64,000 nt of DNA from Megaustenia siamemsis (GCA_032433765.1 JAVIAB010000046.1:60981388-61045387); one strand, 5' to 3'. Shown: positions 10,495 to 23,100, counted from the first letter of the stretch. Numbers and translations: made by a program. The notes: generated by a model not told the origin, from the sequence alone.

Positions 10495-10741
10495 GTCATC
10501 ATCATCGAGTGCCGTTTCTCCGCATCGAGGCTTTGGCCACCATGGAGCGTAGTTCCACTCTATCTCTTGCTTTGATGGCGCAGATTGTCATAGGCTGAAT
10601 TGTCCATCTTTTGATGTTACTCGTCCATGTTAGTCTTGGTCTGCCTCTGCCACTTTTACCTTGTATTTTCCCTCCAGGATTACTTTCAGTAGGCTGTTGT
10701 GTCTTTTAACATGCCCCAAAAATTTCATTTGTCTTGTTTCT
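10495..10741 (-). mobile_element. LINE-A 3'-end fragment
   Basis: On the minus strand this about 245-bp fragment encodes the last part of LINE-A: FLGHVKRHNSLL-like sequence, GKIQGKSGRGRPRLTWTSNI and ARDRVELRSMVAK. It ends with GATGATGATGACC. It sits in the 3' region of a pogo/Tigger-like relic. Confidence 0.85.
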
Positions 10742-10744
10742 GAT

Positions 10745-12060
10745 TAAAAAGTAGGTGCAGTATTTAATAAGTTAGCGCTGACTTCATTTATTACTGCTGG
10801 AAATATGACAGTCAACTTTTCTGCTTTGTTTTTTCAATAGCCTTTCGATGAGTGGCGCTGCATAAATTTCTCAGAATTAAATTTTCCAGGCAGTTACTGT
10901 CTTCTTTGTGTTCTAAGTAATCAAAAGGAGTTTTGACATGTGTTAGCGCAGAACTGTGACTTACGCTCACCTTCAGTATAAGGTCCCCTTTTTCTTCTGT
11001 GGGAGTTGGTTCATTTTGCACAGTTTCGATAACAGATTGTATGATTTCATCATCATTCAATATTTCATGTTTGGCTAAATTATTGTCTTTGTTTAACCAG
11101 CTGAAAACTGATACTGCCAAATGAGTCTGCCCCGATCGTTTACCTCTCTCTACTGATGGTGCAGAAGATTGCTTTTTTTAGACTTGTTTTGCTATCAATG
11201 GAACTTCGTCCTTTTCTTGTGAATTTCCTATAACTAAAATATGTATAATATACAGTGCGAAGAGTAAGCTTTATTTTCCTTTTACAGCATTTAGATTGAG
11301 GTATTTATTGATTTTTGATAAATTTTTAAACTCTGATGATTTTTATTAAAACTTCTACAAACTTAAGCAGCAAATTTTGGTGATAAATTGCTTTTAGATT
11401 CTGAGTCATTCCTTGGTCCATGGGTTATATTAATTCTGTTAAACTTGTAGGTAAATACTTAACAGAAATATTCCCACTTCAAAAAGTTCCTCACTCGTGT
11501 GACTAGGTGCTGTGTCTAAAGTAATAGAGCTTTCTATGGCAAACCAAGAGATTTAAGATGTTGACATACTAGTGGAATGAAGTTAGTTTTAACCAGTCCG
11601 TAAATATTTCTCTATCCGGCCATGCTGACTTATTGTAATAATAATTAACAGGTAAATTATTAACATCTTTAACTTTAGAAAATATCAGGGTTTTCTTGCA
11701 GTTCTAATAACTAATAGTTTTAGAAAACAAGACCAGAAGTATTACCACAGCACAAAACCGTGAGACGTTATTTGTAAATCTTATGTCCTGGAGCACTTAG
11801 TTCGCATTCATGCACTACAGTTTTCCTTGGCAAACACTTCCAATACAATCCTGTTTCATCAACATTGTTTCTTCAATAAATGTTCAGGTTTTTAACCTTC
11901 CTTCTCTATGGAATTGTGATATGAAGTCTTTAGTTGTTTGCTCATCACTGCTGAGTTTTTCTTCTTGAATGGCAATCTGACAAATTCCATGTCTTTCCTT
12001 AAACCAAGTCAACCAGCCAGAGGAATTATTAAACTCCTTGGATAATTTGAGTTTGTCATT
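10745..12060 (-). pseudogene. pogo/Tigger-like (Tc1/mariner superfamily) transposase, broken
   Basis: Reading the minus strand from 12102 gives a CENP-B-type helix-turn-helix end (KEFNNSSGWLTWFKERHGIC), EEKLSSDEQTTKDFISQFH, and then in other frames NVDETGLYWKCLPRKTVV, where the D is the first catalytic aspartate. Next come NKSAWPDREIFTDWL, a YLPTSLTELI-PMDQGM segment, and a C-terminal open piece at 11120-10812. This order is that of Tigger/jerky-type DDE transposases, which cut and paste DNA in the nucleus. The relic has several stops and frameshifts. The N-terminus is missing where it meets a piggyBac-like relic at about 12060. A LINE-A fragment is inserted near its 3' end. Confidence 0.8.
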
Positions 12061-12061
12061 A

Positions 12062-12597
12062 AATTTCAGAATGCAAACAAAAGCAGTAAAAGATGTAAAC
12101 AAGCCAGAAATGATTTATTTCTACAACAGAAATATGAATGGGTGCGACAAACTAGACCAGAAGGTGGCATATTACTGTGTCTTTGAACGCAAAACTGTTA
12201 AATATGGAAAAAAATTGTCTTCTAGCTGTTGGAAGTGTCGCAGGTAAATGCGTACATTTTATTTTGTTTATGCCGAGCCACTGGCGACAAAAGAGTCTCT
12301 TTAAAAGAGTATAAGAAAATGTTGATGAGTCAATTGACACAACACGTTGTCATTCAACAAGAAATGAAACTTCCAGGAAGGCAGCCAGAGGCAAGCTGTC
12401 TCGCAAATCCAGAGGAAGCCGTCACATTGTGGATTATGCCGCAAGAGACCGTGAATGCGTATATTGTTCAACTCCAACAAAGCGTGCACGGGCTCATTTT
12501 TTCTGTTCAGGATGTCAAATTCAACCACATCTTCATCCAAATGCATGCTTCAAGGCATTTCATGGACAATAAATGGAGAAAGTGTTTTTTGTGTCAT
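12062..12597 (+). pseudogene. piggyBac-like transposase, C-terminal part, frameshifted
   Basis: Three pieces in different frames give the end of a piggyBac transposase. The first is VNKPEMIYFYNRNMNGCDKL followed by DQ-AYY and FERKTVKYGKK, the conserved end of the RNase-H-like catalytic fold. The second is SLKEYKKMLMSQLTQHVV. The third is VDYAARDRECVYCSTPTKRA followed by CSGCQIQPHLHPNACFKAFH, the cysteine/histidine-rich zinc-binding tail. In intact proteins this tail binds the element ends. The upstream domain with the other catalytic aspartates is absent, so this copy is dead. Confidence 0.85.
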
Positions 12598-12604
12598 TGA
12601 AAAA

Positions 12605-12780
12605 AAGTGTAAATATTGTGCATATAGTGATGTGTGTGTGTGTAGTCAAACAAAAGTGTCAATATTGTGTACATAGTGATGTGTGTGTGTGTAGTCAAAC
12701 AAAAGTGTCAATATTGTGTATATAGTGATGTGTGTGTGTAGTCAAACAAAAGTGTCAATATTGTGTACATAGTGATTTTT
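12605..12780 (+). repeat. Tandem repeat of about 54 bp inside the piggyBac-like element
   Basis: A unit containing CAAAAGTGTCAATATTGTGT and a GTGTGTGTGT run is repeated about 3.5 times. The other copy (35510-35555) has only one unit, so the expansion is private to this insertion. Confidence 0.8.
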
Positions 12781-13230
12781 TTCCCAAAAAAAGTGGAAAT
12801 TTCATTTTTGTCACTTGTGATTGTGGATGACAAAATATCAGTTATTGTTATGCTACATCAACCAAACTTTCATGGCTGCTTAGAGACATATGCTATATGT
12901 TTTTTTTTTCACAAAATAATTCATATTGGATTACTATGACCAGATCTACATGATGGTAAGTAGTCAGTTGTGGTTTTAATTTGATGTTTCAATTTTTTGT
13001 TGTTGGTCGTTTATCTCCAATATTTCTTTTAACATGTTTTGTATCATCTTGGTATTAATAAAATCTGATTCTTTATTCAATTATCTAAAAATTCATATAT
13101 AATATGTTAAGTGTTAGATAAATATAAAACATGTAGATTGATGTTTTAAGACCATAAGGTCCATCACAAATTTTGTCTCTGAAATCTCCTCCGTTGCATT
13201 GACAAAAGCCTTCCATACTGAAAGAGTTAA

Positions 13231-14518
13231 TGATGTTGCATACAGTTTGGTCTCCTACATTATTGTAACAGAGTGGGTAAATAATAAAGGGGAGAGTAGT
13301 CAGGAACATGATAAATAAAAATAGAAAATGAGAAAAGGAATAAAGGAGAAGTCCAAGGTAATTAGGTCAAGGGGAATGAGTGAAGTTGGACAAAGAAACA
13401 TGAGGGGGAAAACACGAAATGAACGAGGGAGGTATGAATTAACGGAAGGTTGAGTATGGAAAGGGAAACTAGACCAGCATGAATCTCATGCAAGAGAACA
13501 AAGGGGAAAAGAGAGAAACATGAGAGGGTGATGAAAAGGGTTAGGCAGTTGGAAAACAAGCGGGCGACTAGGAAAGTCGTGCCGGGGAAGGCGTCAGCTA
13601 GTAAGCTGACAGCCTCCAAAAACGTTGTAAATAGTTTAGTCTAGAACCAGCGGTCGAGGAAGGAACACGTCTGACCGTTGGTATGTTTGTGAATAGTAGT
13701 TACAGTTATAGGTTAGGCCAGCTCGAAGATGGACAGTGATTGTGTTCAAGAGGAGGCCTGTGTGCATTAGAACGAGTTAATTAGGGAATAGCTAGGTTGA
13801 TAAGGCCATGCTATGGTCCCATTATGCGAACAGTTAGTACCATGAGTCTTGGTGACTTTAAGCTATATGATTCGGCAAGACTATGGGAGAAAAGGGAAAT
13901 TGTGATTCAATGAGGGTGAGTAGAAACTCAATTATTAACAGTGCAGAAGTGCAAGCTGATCTTAGAGCCACGGTTTAGTGACGTGCACTCAAGTTAGAAG
14001 TGTATTCAAGTCGCTAATTGTATTCAAGTGTGTCACTGTACTACAGGACGGTGACACATCAATCTATGTGATTGACACAAGTATCAGTGATGTAAATGGA
14101 TCGCAAGATTCATGTTAATTATATGGGCAGCAAGATTGCTGCTCGATTAGACTTTAGCGGATAGGTTTATATACAATTGTCGAGTGGACAAGTTGTGATC
14201 ACTTTAGTACAAGTGGTGGACGTTAGAAATTTGAGAACGCATGTCAGGTGTGAGGAGGTAGATGAATTGACTGTTGCAGCACCGCAGAATTGCTGTCAAT
14301 TCTACAGGAGTGACAGACTAGGATGTAAGTACTAATGTGTTGATTGTAATTGATATTGTACACATGACTGTGAACGTTCGCTTGTAGAAGTACTCAAGCA
14401 ACGCAGTCAATCATTAATAAAGTTATGTGATTTTACATCCACGGTGTTGTCAGAGTGTGTAATTACTAATTTGTCAAAGCCTTGTGATGAACGAAATGGG
14501 TTGTCAAACTAATTACAA
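13231..14518 (+). other. Unassigned interval, possible LTR-like sequence
   Basis: No open frame or known domain is seen. From 13264 (TGTAACAGAG) to 14518 (CTAATTACA) the ends form a short TG...CA inverted repeat. A TTTATATACA box at about 14166 and a TAATAAAG signal at about 14412 are spaced as in an LTR promoter and polyadenylation region. I found no primer-binding site, no second LTR and no TSD, so this is speculation from composition and order. Confidence 0.25.
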
Positions 14519-14707
14519 CACGGGAGTACTACCCATACACGGCAGGTGAAATGAACTTAATCGTTGAGGTCAACAGCGGCCGAACTAGGCCAGTGGCAGT
14601 ATGTAAACAGAACGATTCCAGGCGAGGGCGACCACAGCAAGATGGGGTGCCCAGTTGCGGGATGCCCATCGTACTCGAGTTCTTGTTCGAGTGTTGAAGC
14701 AAGGAAT
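14519..14707 (+). other. Flank preceding the 38-bp satellite
   Basis: This contains ACAACACGGGAGTACTACCC at its start, which resembles the satellite core TTACAACACGGCTGTG, and otherwise unrelated sequence. It may be related to the ancestral seed of the array. No gene is recognised. Confidence 0.35.
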
Positions 14708-17700
14708 TTGCAACACGGCTGTGCAATACCAGACAGTCGAGAGCGTTACAACACGGCTGTGCAATACCAGACAGTCGAGGGCGTTACAACACGGCTGTGC
14801 AATACCAGACAGTTGAGGAAGTTACAACATGGCTGTGCAATACCAGACAGTCGAGAGCGTTACAACACGGCTGTGCAATACCAGACAGTCGAGAGCGTTA
14901 CAACACGGCTGTGCAATACCAGACAGTCGGGGGCGCTACAACACGGCTGTGCAATACCAGACAGTCGAGGGCGTTACAACACGGCTGTGCAATACCAGAC
15001 AGTCGAGGGCGTTACAACACGGCTGTGCAATACCAGACAGTCGAGGGCGTTACAACACGGCTGTGCAATACCAGACAGTCGAGGGCGTTACAACACGGCT
15101 GTGCAATACCAGACAGTTGAGGAAGTTACAACACGGCTGTGCAATACCAGACAGTTGAGGGCGTTACAACACGGCTGTGCAATACCAGACAGTCGAGGGC
15201 GTTACAACACGGCTGTGCAATACCAGACAGTCGAGGGCGTTACAACACGGCTGTGCAATACCAGACAGTCGAGGGCGTTACAACACGGCTGTGCAATACC
15301 AGACAGTCGAGGGCGTTACAACACGGCTGTGCAATACCAGACAGTCGAGGGCGCTACAACACGGCTGTGCAATACCAGACAGTTGAGGAAGTTACAACAC
15401 GGCTGTGCAATACCAGACAGTCGAGGGCGTTACAACACGGCTGTGCAATACCAGACAGTCGAGGGCGTTACAACACGGCTGTGCAATACCAGACAGTCGA
15501 GAGCGTTACAACACGGCTGTGCAATACCAGACAGTCGAGGGCGTTACAACACGGCTGTGCAATACCAGACAGTCGAGGGCGTTACAACACGGCTGTGCAA
15601 TACCAGACAGTCGAGGGCGTTACAACACGGCTGTGCAATACCAGACAGTCGAGGGCGTTACAACACGGCTGTGCAATACCAGACAGTCGAGGGCGTTACA
15701 ACACGGCTGTGCAATACCAGACAGTCGAGGGCGTTACAACACGGCTGTGCAATACCAGACAGTTGAGGAAGTTACAACACGGCTGTGCAATACCAGACAG
15801 TCGAGGGCGTTACAACACGGCTGTGCAATACCAGACAGTCGAGGGCGTTACAACACGGCTGTGCAATACCAGACAGTCGAGGGCGTTACAACACGGCTGT
15901 GCAATACCAGACAGTCGAGGGCGTTACAACACGGCTGTGCAATACCAGACAGTCGAGGGCGTTACAACACGGCTGTGCAATACCAGACAGTTGAGGGCGT
16001 TACAACACGGCTGTGCAATACCAGACAGTCGAGGGCGTTACAACACGGCTGTGCAATACCAGACAGTCGAGGGCGTTACAACACGGCTGTGCAATACCAG
16101 ACAGTTGAGGAAGTTACAACACGCTGTGCAATACCAGACAGTCGAGGGCGTTACAACACGGCTGTGCAATACCAGACAGTCAAGAGCGTTACAACACGGC
16201 TGTGCAATACCAGACAGTTGAGGGCGTTACAACATGGCTGTGCAATACCAGACAGTCGAGGGCGTTACAACACGGCTGTGCAATACCAGACAGTCGAGGG
16301 CGTTACAACACGGCTGTGCAATACCAGACAGTCAAGAGCGTTACAACACGGCTGTGCAATACCAGACAGTTGAGGAAGTTACAACACGGCTGTGCAATAC
16401 CAGACAGTCGAGGGCGTTACAACACGGCTGTGCAATACCAGACAGTCGAGGGCGTTACAACACGGCTGTGCAATACCAGACAGTCGAGGGCGTTACAACA
16501 CGGCTGTGCAATACCAGACAGTCGAGGGCGTTACAACACGGCTGTGCAATACCAGACAGTTGAGGAAGTTACAACACGGCTGTGCAATACCAGACAGTCG
16601 AGGGCGTTACAACACGGCTGTGCAATACCAGACAGTCGAGGGCGTTACAACACGGCTGTGCAATACCAGACAGTTGAGGAAGTTACAACACGGCTGTGCA
16701 ATACCAGACAGTCGAGGGCGTTACAACACGGCTGTGCAATACCAGACAGTCAAGGGCGTTACAACACGGCTGTGCAATACCAGACAGTCGAGGGCGTTAC
16801 AACACGGCTGTGCAATACCAGACAGTCGAGGGCGTTACAACACGGCTGTGCAATACCAGACAGTTGAGGGCGTTACAACACGGCTGTGCAATACCAGACA
16901 GTCGAGGGCGTTACAACACGGCTGTGCAATACCAGACAGTCAAGGGCGTTACAACACGGCTGTGCAATACCAGACAGTTGAGGAAGTTACAACACGGCTG
17001 TGCAATACCAGACAGTCGAGGGCGTTACAACACGGCTGTGCAATACCAGACAGTCAAGAGCGTTACAACACGGCTGTGCAATACCAGACAGTCGAGGGCG
17101 TTACAACACGGCTGTGCAATACCAGACAGTCGAGGGCGTTACAACACGGCTGTGCAATACCAGACAGTCGAGGGCGTTACAACACGGCTGTGCAATACCA
17201 GACAGTCAAGAGCGTTACAACACGGCTGTGCAATACCAGACAGTTGAGGAAGTTACAACACGGCTGTGCAATACCAGACAGTCGAGGGCGTTACAACACG
17301 GCTGTGCAATACCAGACAGTCGAGGGTGTTACAACACGGCTGTGCAATACCAGACAGTCGAGGGCGTTACAACACGGCTGTGCAATACCAGACAGTCGAG
17401 GGCGTTACAACACGGCTGTGCAATACCAGACAGTCGAGGGCGTTACAACACGGCTGTGCAATACCAGACAGTTGAGGAAGTTACAACACGGCTGTGCAAT
17501 ACCAGACAGTCGAGGGCGTTACAACACGGCTGTGCAATACCAGACAGTCGAGGGCGTTACAACACGGCTGTGCAATACCAGACAGTTGAGGAAGTTACAA
17601 CACGGCTGTGCAATACCAGACAGTCGAGGGCGTTACAACACGGCTGTGCAATACCAGACAGTCGAGGGCGTTACAACACGGCTGTGCAATACCAGACAGT

Positions 17701-17740
17701 CGAGGGCGTTACAACACGGCTGTGCAATACCAGACAGTCG
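14708..17740 (+). repeat. 38-bp satellite array, about 80 monomers
   Basis: A 38-bp monomer containing ACAACACGGCTGTGCAATAC and CAGACAGTCGAGGGC runs without a gap over 3.0 kb. Sequence variation is concentrated in the last eight bases (TCGAGGGC, TCGAGAGC, TTGAGGAA, TTGAGGGC, TCAAGAGC). Because 38 is not a multiple of three and the monomer has no stop in any plus-strand frame, long apparent reading frames arise in all three plus frames as 38-residue protein repeats. I do not treat them as genes. One monomer near 16117 has lost a base. The TTGAGGAA variant recurs at spacings that are multiples of 38, with an 8-then-7 monomer pattern seen twice. Confidence 0.95.
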
Positions 17741-17759
17741 AAAGACAACAACACCTAAC

Positions 17760-18162
17760 GATAATTTCCTAGTTTGATCAGATATAGTCTTTCAGTTTGG
17801 AAGAGTGATGTCCCCTAAAATATGTCTGCCAAAATACAGTGGTTCTACGCATTCTTGGCGTTGGGGTCATTACGCTGGCATGTAATCATTTCGGAGTATC
17901 TGTTGATTGGGCGTTGGGTCCAGGGGTTAGGTTTAGCTTTAGTGTTAAATATTTATAAATATATTATAACGCGTGACAAAAACGACGCCACTCGGCCTAA
18001 TTATGATCTTCTGATCGAAGGGAATTGTGCGGTTGATTACCAATCGCCGTAATGACCCCAACGCCAAGAATGCGTAGAACCACTGTATTTTGGCAGACAT
18101 ATTTTAGGGGACATCACTCTTCCAAACTGAAATACTATATCTGATCAAACTAGGAAATTACC
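17760..18162. mobile_element. Foldback MITE with 115-bp terminal inverted repeats and 8-bp TSD
   Basis: The arms 17760-17874 and 18048-18162 are inverted copies differing at only about two positions. They start GATAATTTCCTAGTTTGATC and GGTAATTTCCTAGTTTGATC. The 173-bp loop has no coding potential. CACCTAAC flanks the element at 17752-17759 and 18163-18170. An 8-bp duplication with long inverted repeats fits a non-autonomous DNA transposon of an 8-bp-TSD superfamily such as hAT; the ends do not match a family I can name. It lies 20 bp beyond the last satellite monomer. Confidence 0.9.
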
Positions 18163-18170
18163 CACCTAAC

Positions 18171-18889
18171 AACTAAGGGACGTATGCTGATTCGTTATCT
18201 CATACTGAGACGTATGTAAACGCGTAGCAGAAAGCACAGCGCCTATGTTAAGTTAGCGTCAAACAGTAACACAACGACGTGCTAAAAGAAAACAGAGACA
18301 AGACTTAACTAAAAATAACAAGTAACAGTTTACATTATATTCATTTAATAACGATTTCACTGTTTGCCCATTATCCTATTTATTATTTTGATTTTTTTTA
18401 GTTATCAAAGAACAACTGTTTTACGCTTTGACATTATAATCACAACACGTTTTAAATCATTATTTAAACAAAGGTCTTAAATATCAGTAAAGCAGGAGAG
18501 ATGTCCTCTTGTATCATAATCCAGAAATGCACGTCCCTTGAGGTCATGTGCAGTCATGTGAACTCATGTCATACGTAACATTGTATTTCAATGTACATGT
18601 ATACCAGAAACACGCTGTAGCCACATCAATGACTTCAGATGTAATATGTACATAAATATAACTATTTTATTTTCTGAAAAATTACACCTTTGGTTAGACA
18701 TTGATCTCGTCAATTTGCTTCATTTATTTTAAACTTATTTTAAAATGGAGGAATTTCTTTTAATTTTTTTTATTTTTTAAGTTTTTGATGAAGGCCTTCT
18801 GGATAATCCACATCCAGGATAATCCACGCCCAGATAATTGAGAGTCTCCTGTACCAGCTATTGCATAATAAATAAGCGATGCACAGGCA
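18171..18889. other. Unassigned AT-rich interval
   Basis: No gene recognised. Near 18790-18850 there is GATAATTGAGAGTCTCCTGT, which in reverse complement resembles the pogo-like terminus at 10388. It may be a solo end of such an element. Confidence 0.4.
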
Positions 18890-19500
18890 ATAACAGCATT
18901 GAATGGCACAAGAAATATCCGAAAGAACTTGATTTTGCAGAGCACAATGGTGTTCCTAAGTGACAATATCTACAAAATGCTAAATACCACAGACACTCTA
19001 TCATCCATGGCAGAAAGCATAGAACTTCTCTCTTACTGGCATTCACTTGAAGACTACTAAGGTATTTATTGACCTCTTCATCTTTACAAGGATCTTAAGT
19101 GGATGCAGATGTGTTGTAATGAAGCTTTGCAGTAGAACTGCAATATTTTCCTTTTGGTCTGACTTTACACTGGATTTTTTAGTTCCAAGTTGCCTTCATT
19201 CTTCAATTCCTACTCACATGGTCAGACTAGACTGGTTTATCTGTTATAGAGGCATCGCAAAAGAGGTGGAGCATTATCTAAATGGTTCTGGTTAACCCAT
19301 CCTAGAGAAAACATCAGCTATGAGTCACTGGCAGCTTTCAATCACTGGTTGCCCCCAATAGTATTTGAAATCAACAGAGATAAAACTAAAATAATGAAAA
19401 AGAAATACACCAGAAAGCATATATATCTAAAGAGTCAGGCATTTAAAAAAGTAGACCACCATGTTTATCTTGGTAACAATATAGATTAATATGGTTATGG
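18890..19500 (+). mobile_element. Decayed LINE reverse-transcriptase fragments (LINE-B-like)
   Basis: The interval 18935-18985 resembles the YADD-region sequence at 63950-64000 (TTTGCAGA, then TCCTAAGTGACAATATC). At 19365-19480 the plus strand reads EINRDKTKIMKKKYTRK, then FKKVDHHVYLGNNID, the block that follows the palm in LINE reverse transcriptases. The 300 bp between them is unrelated and may be an insertion. It includes a 40-bp segment (19178-19216) shared with 29778-29816. Confidence 0.5.
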
Positions 19501-20100
19501 TAATATGGTTATGGAAGGCCCTGGTATCACTGTAAACGAATTATAATCCATAATTGCTCAACCGCCCATGCCAGTGGAATCATCCAAATTAATATCTCAT
19601 CTCCCAAACAAAGAAAGGTAGCTGCAGTCCCCATCACAGCAGTCTCAGCACATAAAAGACATGAGGCAAAACCGCACAGAAAGTGAACACAGCCAACTGT
19701 TCACCGTCATACGATATCATCATTCATCGTAAGCAATCACAATATTGAAATACGCTTAATACAGATGAAACACACAGCTCACAGTGTGCACAGAGCACTT
19801 AACCCAGTAGCTCTGGCAGCAAGCCAGATTTCGGAATATGAAGAAACTGCAACAAGGAACACTTTTATGAGTTTAACATTTCTAGCCGCCTTACCACCAT
19901 ATCGACCGGAAGTTCATGTCCTACTAAAAATGTTGATTGTCATTTTTTTTGTATGTATAGCACTTGATGATGTACACTTCCGGTGTCATGGCGGCTTCGT
20001 GTAGTCGATTTTTATAATTCGGCTCTTGCTGATATATTTAAATGATTTACGCGACAGTCTAGTTGTGAAATTATGTGTTGCTATTCTCCCGTTTGGTGTA
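19501..20100. other. Unassigned interval with a dispersed repeat (19835-19985)
   Basis: No gene recognised. The stretch 19835-19985 is similar to the reverse complement of 52385-52560: both contain GAAACTGCAACA, CGACCGGAAGTTCATGTC-like sequence, AAAATGTTGAT and CTTGATGATGT. It is therefore a dispersed repeat of unknown class lying just upstream of the full-length LINE-A. Confidence 0.5.
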
Positions 20101-20115
20101 TGTTTTACTTCTAAC

Positions 20116-23100
20116 GTGGGGATGGACTGTGATTGCCGATATTTAAGTGGAATATGATTTATTCTTCTTTGTGTTGTGTGTTCGCGGTTCGATAGGCAAG
20201 CACATGGTTTGACAAAAATGTCAACGGAAAAACGGGTATGTTCAACCCTTATGTGAAAAGTCTGTGACGGTGGATGGAGGTGGAGGAATCAAGAATGATC
20301 AACGGCCCAGAAAGCGAAAACAGCAAAGTGTGTGGTACACAAGAGGCATGTTCAGAACACGAAAGACGAACATGGCTGACCACCGTGAAAGAGATTGGAG
20401 CCTCATCACGTACTAGTCCAGAGGAAGCCATGGAGAGTCGGAGAAATTCGAACTTATGTCGGAGGAAAGATCTTAAAATAAGTACTTGGAATGTTAGGAC
20501 TCTATATCAACAAGGGAAATTGGAAAATCTAATTCAAGAAGCAGAACGAATAAATATAGATATTTTAGGCATATCAGAGACTAGATGGAAGGAATGTGGG
20601 TACATTGAAGACGAAAAATATACATTTATATACTCAGGAAACACAACAGAACATCAAAGGGGGGTAGGAATACTGATAAAAAGAGAGCTACAAAAATATA
20701 TAAGTACCCACTGGACATACAGTGATAGGATTATACTACTCAAGTTGAAAGCAAAACCATTCGACATAGCAATAATACAGACATATGCACCTACTCAAGA
20801 CTACACAGATGAACAAATAGAGGCATACTATGAAGACCTAAATAAAGTTATGAAGCAAGTGAAATCTTCAGACATCTTGATTGTAATGGGTGACATAAAC
20901 GCTAAAGTAGGAAAAGGTAGATATAAGACAATTATAGGAAATCATGGTTTAGGAAAAAGAAATGACAGAGGAGAAAGATTAATACAATTCTGTGAAGAAC
21001 ACAGGCTGATAATATGCAACACCTACTTTGAGCAAGAGAAAAGGAAACTATACACATGGAAAAGCCCTGGAGATAGGAAGAGGAATCAAATAGATTACAT
21101 AATGATAAAAGAAAGGTTCCGTAACAGCGTAAAGAAAGCCAAAACCTACCCAGGAGCAGATATTAATTCTGATCACAATCCTGTATGATTAAAATGAAAA
21201 TCAAACTAAAGAGAAACAAGCAAAAATCTGATTCATCAACAAACCCACTCGACATAACAGCTTTAAATCAAAAAGATATTAAAGATACCTATACAATACA
21301 AGTAAAGAACACATACCAGAAGCTGCTAGAGGAGGAATTGAACAATACAGAAGAGAAAATCCTGATGAAAAAGTAACAACCAAATGGCAATGCATAAAGA
21401 AAAGCATACAAAAAGCCTGCGACACCTTACCCAAAAGAGAAAAGAACAAAAAACAAAAATGGATAACTAACACCATCTTAGAAAAAATGGAAGAAAGGAG
21501 ACAAGCGAAGAACACTGCCCAATACAATAAAATAGATAATGAGATACGCAAAATGTGCAAAAAGGCAAAAGAAGACTGGCTCAGCCAAAAATGTATAGAA
21601 ATAGAAACTATGGAAAGCAAACAAGACCTAAGAGGAATGCACACAGAAATAAGGAGAATGACTAATAAAAATAAAAAAGCCACAGAAGGTGGATGCATTG
21701 CAGACAAAAAAGGAAAAATGCTAACAGACAATAAGGATATCATAGATAGATGGCAGGAATATATAACAGAACTATTTCATGATCAAAGGGACAAGAAACC
21801 AGTTATAAAATGTACATCAGGCTATAAAAATCTTAAAATCTGAGGTGGAAAAAGCTATAAAAACAATGAAAAGGGGAAAAGCAGCAGGACCTGAAAGCAT
21901 ACAGATAGAGATGATACAGGCACTTGAAGATTTTGGCATTGAAGTGATTACAGACATATGCAACGACATATACCACACAGGATACATACCAAATGAACTA
22001 AAAACATCAACTTTCATTGCATTGCCTAAAAAGAATGGTGCAGTTGAATGCAGTGACTTTAGAACAATAAGCCTAATGAGCCATGTTACAAAAATCTTGC
22101 TAAAAGTTATACAAGGAAGGATTCAGAATAAAATCAATACTGAATTAGATGAGCAGCAATTTGGATTTAGGAAAAATAGCGGACAAAAGAAGCCATATTC
22201 TGCATGAGAACATTAATCGAAAAATACACAGAAGTAAACAAACCAATATATGCCTGCTTCATAGACTACACCAAAGCTTTTGATAGAGTACACCACAAAC
22301 AACTTATAGAATGCCTAAAAGAGATACATCTAGATGACATGGATATACGACTAATATGCAATCTATACTGGGAGCAAACAGCAATAATAAAATATAACAA
22401 AGAGTTCTCTACACCCATTGATATAAAAAGAGGAGTAAGACAAGGATGCATCCTATCACCAAGCTTGTTCAATCTATACACTGAGCAAATCTTTAAAAAC
22501 ATCATAGAGATGCCAGGCCTACAAATTAATGGAAAGATAATCAATAACCTAAGATATGCTGACGATACTGTACTACTAGCAGAAAATCCTAAAGACCTAC
22601 AACAATTACTTAATGAAATAAACACGACAAGCAAAAAATATGGACTAGATATGAATATCAAAAAGACTAAAACTATGATCATAAACAAAGAAAATACTCA
22701 AAACCCACAAATGGATATCAAAATTGAAGGAATAGACCTTGAGACAGTTCAGAACTACAACTACCTTGGACATACTATAACCAGTGATGGAAAATGTACA
22801 ACTGAAATAAACAAAAGAATAGGAATGGCAAAAAGTAATTTTAATGTCATGAAGGACATACTAACATCAAAACAAATAACACCAGAGCTAAAACTAAGAA
22901 TAGCAAAATGTTACATCTTCTCAATATTCCTATATGGTGCTGAAACATGGACATTAGACAAGAAAACAGAACAGAGAATTGAAGCCTTTGAAATGTGGAT
23001 ATATAGAAGAATAGGTAGAATTGGATGGAAGGAAAAGAAAACAAATGACAAAGTCTTAAAACAACTAAAAATGAAAAGAGAACTTCTGAACACAATTAGA

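Larger units (their letters stand above)
12062..13226 (+). mobile_element. piggyBac-like element, 5'-truncated
   Basis: The body carries the C-terminal third of a piggyBac-type transposase followed by non-coding sequence. It ends in GAAAGAG directly before TTAA at 13227-13230. The right end matches 9615-9815 and 38280-38516. The left terminus is missing, and the element joins the Tigger-like relic at about 12060. Confidence 0.8.

Noticed and set aside
10812..11120. A separate 102-residue gene on the minus strand
   Set aside because: Position, strand and acidic composition fit the C-terminus of the broken pogo/Tigger-like transposase.
13264..14518. A confident LTR retrotransposon end
   Set aside because: There is no second LTR, primer-binding site, gag/pol or TSD. 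Kept only as a low-confidence note.
14708..17740. CRISPR-like array
   Set aside because: The units are contiguous copies with no unique spacers, and the window is eukaryotic.
14564..17777. Open frames of up to 461 codons encoding 38-residue protein repeats
   Set aside because: They come from a 38-bp satellite without stop codons in three overlapping plus-strand frames. No frame is preferred and there is no start context or homology.
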